DNA of 64,000 nt, taken from Antitrichia curtipendula. Its lineage: Eukaryota > Streptophyta > Bryopsida > Hypnales > Leucodontaceae. Below the pieces are notes generated by a model that saw only the letters and a list, made by a program, of their open reading frames with translations, did no database searches and had not been told where the DNA came from. The position numbers and the translations under genes are program-made. Position 1 is the first letter of the stretch. Each line of letters starts with the position of its first letter. Below are positions 59,518 through 64,000 of this stretch, in pieces. Location of the stretch: contig OX579638.1 in assembly GCA_951230915.1 (NCBI GenBank), positions 19,176,696 to 19,240,695 on the forward strand. The letters are read 5' to 3'.

Positions 59518-62500
59518 GACTCTTTGTTCCTTGGCGCCCGCTCCGACGCCACAAACCTATTGCGGGGTGGTTCTTTCTCTGCCAATCCAATCCAATTTGG
59601 TGTGTACCCTATCTTGGATGTGCTCGCGCACGGCTTAAACATCCAACTCCCTTATTGGACGTGCGTCCACGGTGGCGTCCAACTCTGGGACGCGTCTGTG
59701 TACCTCCCTCCCCTTCCCAACGACAACGCTACTTTCATCCTCCACATGAATTCACGCGCAGGTGGTGGCCACCTTGTGAGCGTGCCCATGTACACTCCGC
59801 GAGTGAATGCAGAGTATGTGGTCTCCTTGAGTGTGGCGTGCAATCCCCACGGTGGGCCACGGAACCAATCATTGATGGTAATTGTATTCGACCACGAGGG
59901 AAAGGAGGTGGAGCCACGAGGAGAGGTGATGTTAGACCTATATCCTATATTTAGTGTTAGATGTATATTTATAATATATATTTAATAGTTCCATATTAAG
60001 TGCAATAATAGAAGGTTGTAACCTTTTATAATATAGAAAGGTGTAATTGTTCATCATACACTTCAACCTTTTTTACCTAATGAAATGTAATTCAATGTAT
60101 AATTCTTATAGGCAATGGTGGTGGTATCAAATGCAAATAGTAGCATGGAAAATCTGAATTGGGAGAGAAGGCAATTTAAGATGTTGGGGACGGGGAGGTG
60201 TATGTATTTGTATCTAATGAGCTTGGTGAAGGGTTATTATGGGGTGTTGGTGGCAAATGTGCAAGTGAATTTGGTGAATTTAGTGGAGAATGGGAGCTTT
60301 GAGACGGTGGCATTGGAGTCCAAAGAGGGGTTCGATAACTTGACCAAGGATGTCACATTGGTGGCACCAAGGCCAAGAGCCATTCCTGGTGATTAGTGGT
60401 GCAATTTTTTCTTTGAATCTTATGTATGTTAAATTAGAATGTGTATCTACACCAATTGCTTGAGATATATTTTATGTGCTTAAATTGTATATCTTTATGC
60501 TTTCTCTAGTGAACAAAAAACTTAAGAAAAGATTTCAAATTCAAGGAAAGTGTTTGCATTAAGGGTGAAAAGTTTTACCCTGATTAATTTAACACTTATC
60601 ACATGGTGAGTGGATTGTTCCTTAAACTATCAAGTGTCATCAAGAAAATCCAAAAGTCTATACATCCTAATTTTCCATAATGCACTTCAGAATTTTACAA
60701 CTTATTAGAGGGAATTCAACTAGTCTATAGAGTTGTAAGTTCCCTTGAGTTCTTGGACTACAGGAACTTGACCACGACACCAAGTTGACATGGTAGAGCC
60801 ACTATTACGTTGGATAATAATTTTAAGAAACAAATAATTTAAAAAAAAAAATTAATTTTAGGTTTTATTATTTTAAATTATTATATTTTAATATACTTTA
60901 TTTTGGCCAGCATTGGTAGGTTCCTAGCATAGAAAACAGGCCTAAAACGGCCCTCCAATGCCCCTGAAAAAATCTAATGTGAATATGTGGAATATTTGGG
61001 CTTTATTTCTTATACTTAAGTTCTGAAATTTTGAAGTTTTGAAATTTTATGGTTGCACTATGGACTTGTTAATAGGCTTTTTGGATTTTTCCAGTGAATA
61101 TAAAACTCTAGAAGTTAAGATTTAAAAGTCAAAGCAGGATTTGCATCAATGATGGAAATTTTAACTTTAATTTATAGTGGCATATAAGTTGGTTGGTGGA
61201 TTACACTTTAAATTCTTTATGGTTACTTCTTGCCTCTATAGGATTACACTCTTCAATATAAATAGATGTAAGGAAATAATAGTGACAATATTTTAATCCT
61301 AAAGTGGGAGGACAATTTGAAGTCATTTTTTTCTTTGCTTGCTTAGAGGGGATCAAATACATGCAGTTTTGGATATATTCCTGAGGCTAATGGAGATTTT
61401 ATGATATCCAAGATGATATCTTTTAAGTAATGTCATTAAAAGATAATTATTCTAAAATAATTCTGAAAATATTTTAAAAATATTATAGATTTTTTTTGTA
61501 TGATTTTCTAGATCCTATATTATTTCAAAAAATGGTAATTATTAGATGCCAAATTAAACTACTTGCGGACTATTTAGTGAGTTATGGACAAAATATTGAG
61601 AGATCTCCAAATAATAACATTAGAGATCTCTAGATGTTTGTATAGATCTCCCGATGATTTGTATTGATCTTCCAATGTTTTGCATTATCTCTTGATGAGC
61701 ATTTTTTTCCTTCCAATGACCATTACTAATTTTGAACTTTCTAAAGTTCAAAAGTAGTTAAATGTGGCATTTAGCTTCAAGGAAAAATTGCACCATGTAG
61801 GTTAGACTCATGTGGGATTCTAATTTTTTGCAAGCCCTTTCCAAGCTTGTTTGTCCCTTGAAAGTTATATTTCCTTCCTTTAAGTGAACTAACTTTCAAT
61901 TATGGGAAGGATATTCATCTTCACGAGAGTAATATTTTCATCTTACTATTTTCAACCCCACAAGGTTTAAATTATTCATACCCTACCTTTATTTCATCTT
62001 TAGTGTAAATGTACCTATAGTTGCAATAAAATTGTGAGTATCTTGAACTTTCAAGGATTCATTACAAATTAAAATCTAAACTTTATAATTGAATGTTTAA
62101 AAGCAAATCAAAAAATTTCTTCTTAATAATTAGTCATAGTCATAGGCCAAAGGCAAAATATTCTAAAATCATCATATTATTAATCTAATTTATGAAAAAA
62201 TTCAAAATCTACACTAATGTTAGATACATTTTCTACCAAAAATGTCAAAAAATACCTAGAAATGTGCACATTACATACTATATTTGAGCTCACCAACCAT
62301 TACTTTTAGCTTATGAGATACATGTATTGCATGCGCCAAACCAAACCGTCTTTGTCTCTCCCTTTGCACATTTATCTAATTGAAACATACTGAAAAATTT
62401 CAGAAAAACAAATTTTATTGCAACTATGGATACAACCTTTAAGTGACCCCTTTTTGTCACATAAAAAGAGTTAAAAAATATACTTAGAATATTTTCAAAT

Positions 62501-63630
62501 ACATTTAGAATATTTGAGAAGTTGTATAATTACATATACATATACATATACATATATTAGTTGCTTGGTTGATAATACAATGGGCATCTAACACTATTGT
62601 AAATAAGTGCACCATGCATGTTTAATATGATGATTCTAATGGTAGGTTGGAACATGGAGATTGGAAAGGTGAAGGTAATGATGACAGGACAAGGAAATAT
62701 ATTTCAATCTGCAACTGATGGAAGTCAATATGCGATAGAATTGAATGCAGCGCGCACCAATGGTGAGATTAGTGCCATGTTTGCAATCCCTTCTAACTCA
62801 TCCATTAGCAAAAACCATGAGTATGTGTTGTTGTTTGATACTGCGACAAATCCTCGACAACAAGGTCCACAATCACAAAAAAACGATGCTTCCGCTTACT
62901 CGATACTTGGCAAGCTCGGGATTAAGGTACTAATTTTCTCAACTAGAATACTATATATTTTGCATTATTTTCTTAATTTAAGCACATATCAAAGAGCTTG
63001 AAATACAATAGTCTTTTAAACCAATACAAAGTTTTCCAAAGAGTAATCAATTACTAAAGAGTTTTTTTAAGCAACTTATGGGATTTGAAGCATTTTAAAT
63101 ATCAAGAATGTCCAATTAGGAACAATCGAGTGTCAATAATAGCTTTCCTCATGAACGCTCTCAACTTTGAAGATTTGTAGTTTTTTATTAGCTGCTATTT
63201 GTAAACTTTCTCTTGAATTTACTAGCTTTTTTTCCTACCTACTATTTCCGAGGTCTGATCCAAGGCATTTCAGGTGGTAGGAATGACAAGCAATAAACAA
63301 TTGTTGGATGAAGAATATGACATGAATTCCACGGGGTTTACTCTTATTAGTGTTGGTTGGATGACAATCAATTACTCATTCAAAATGGAGGAGGACCAGA
63401 CTGCAAAAGTCTCCTTTCGGAGCTTGGTTGAAGGAATGAGCTTTGGCCCATTTCTGGATAATGTGTGTGTGTATGAGGTGAAGAATAAAGGACAGTGGGT
63501 CAAAGAGAGCACTCTTGGTTACAAACCACTAAAAGAAAGTGATGCAAACAAAGAGATCATACTTCATATGACGGAAATGTTGCTTGTGGTGATAGCGACG
63601 GCGTCAATGTTTCTAGTTTTTAGGCACTGA
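59518..63630 (+). CDS. DUF642-like cell-wall protein, four visible exons, 5' exon missing
   Basis: Exons 59518-59925, 60112-60388, 62646-62926 and 63274-63630 join at GT-AG sites in one open frame of 440 codons. Two tandem galactose-binding-like halves are visible. The first has NLLRGGSF, LPYWTC and GVLVANVQV; the second has NLVENGSFE, AIPGW (split by an intron), GSQYAIELN, TINYSFKMEE and SFGPFLDNVCVYEV. This is the two-domain DUF642 plan of secreted plant wall proteins (about 370-400 aa) linked to pectin and pectin methylesterase. The sequence is divergent and longer than usual, and ends in a hydrophobic tail (MLLVVIATASMFLVF) that could be a GPI-anchor signal. No signal peptide is in the visible exons, so a short first exon upstream of 59518 is expected but not identified. 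Intron 2 is 2.26 kb. Confidence 0.75.
60389..62645 (+). other. Long second intron of the DUF642-like gene
   Basis: Donor GTGATT at 60389 and acceptor GGTAG ending at 62645. AT-rich throughout, with a short (CATATA)n stretch at about 62532-62557 and no coding region. Confidence 0.75.
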
Positions 63631-63735
63631 AAGTCATCTATTAATGTAAGTATCTCTTCAAACTGAGATGTTATGATTTTTGCAAGGTTTTGAGACTTGG
63701 CAGTGGTGGCAATTGTTTCCTATAACTACCTATAG

Positions 63736-63905
63736 CGTCAATTTTGTAAAATTGGCGAAATTCCATTATTTTGGCACAATTCAAACAATGTGCACGGAGT
63801 CAAATCAAAATCTACAATTTTCCTAGTTTGTGGCCTGAAATTAGACCTTTGAGAAGACATGTGTCACAATTTTTGACTTGTGAAATATTTCCAATTTAAC
63901 TAACT
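63736..63905. repeat. Downstream copy of the flanking direct repeat
   Basis: Diverged homologue of 59260-59410, with TCAATTTTGTAAAATT, ATTCCATTATTTTGG, TTTGTGGCCTGAAATTAGACC and TGTGTCACAATTTTTGA in the same order. Confidence 0.6.
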
Positions 63906-64000
63906 TAACATCATATTTGCAAACGGAAAATTGTTTGATTTTCATATCTCAAATGAGTGGAGGACAATGACATGGAACCTTCTTTTGTTACTTTTATTGA

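Overview
This is nuclear DNA of a land plant with a large, repeat-rich genome. The evidence is a multi-exon LRR receptor kinase, a DUF642-type cell-wall protein gene, an ankyrin-PGG relic, CACTA and Tourist-type DNA transposons, and long AT-rich intergenic DNA. Only two genes look functional in 64 kb. The divergent DUF642 protein and the unfamiliar transposon proteins make me favour a non-flowering plant (fern, lycophyte or bryophyte), but I cannot name the species.

Layout. (1) 2.0-6.6 kb, minus strand: an apparently intact 13-exon FEI-like LRR receptor kinase of about 639 aa, with a 2.6-kb 5' region holding a degenerate duplication and a GC-rich block. (2) 10.5-29.7 kb: no genes, but a dense set of non-autonomous DNA transposons of three kinds: elements flanked by TTAA with CCC-starting ends (piggyBac-like), elements flanked by TA with AGGTRGG-type ends, and Tourist/PIF-Harbinger-like MITEs flanked by TTA/TAA. 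Several are nested or abutting, and some have spawned microsatellites or minisatellites. (3) 30.2-39.6 kb: two decayed convergent genes that look like the coding part of one large transposon. The minus-strand gene is cut by two CACTA elements, and removing each element with one target-site copy restores the frame. (4) 41.5-43.1 kb: a GC-rich, coiled-coil, gag-like or transposon-like ORF with one internal TAG. (5) 45.1-47.0 kb: a TTAA element nested in another. (6) 48.7-50.0 kb: a decayed coiled-coil gene related to the 39.5-kb gene. (7) 51.7-52.8 kb: an ankyrin-PGG membrane protein pseudogene. (8) 55.6-57.0 kb: two copies of a TA-flanked element, one carrying a TTAA element, so the other copy serves as the empty insertion site. 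(9) 59.5-63.6 kb, plus strand: a four-exon (at least) DUF642-like gene flanked by diverged direct repeats.

The two functional genes would both act at the cell surface or wall, but nothing shows they work together. The strongest unusual signal is the TTAA-flanked family (eight elements plus a stray end) with an internal proof of its target duplication. Exon boundaries were inferred by eye from splice sites and reading frame; no searches were run.
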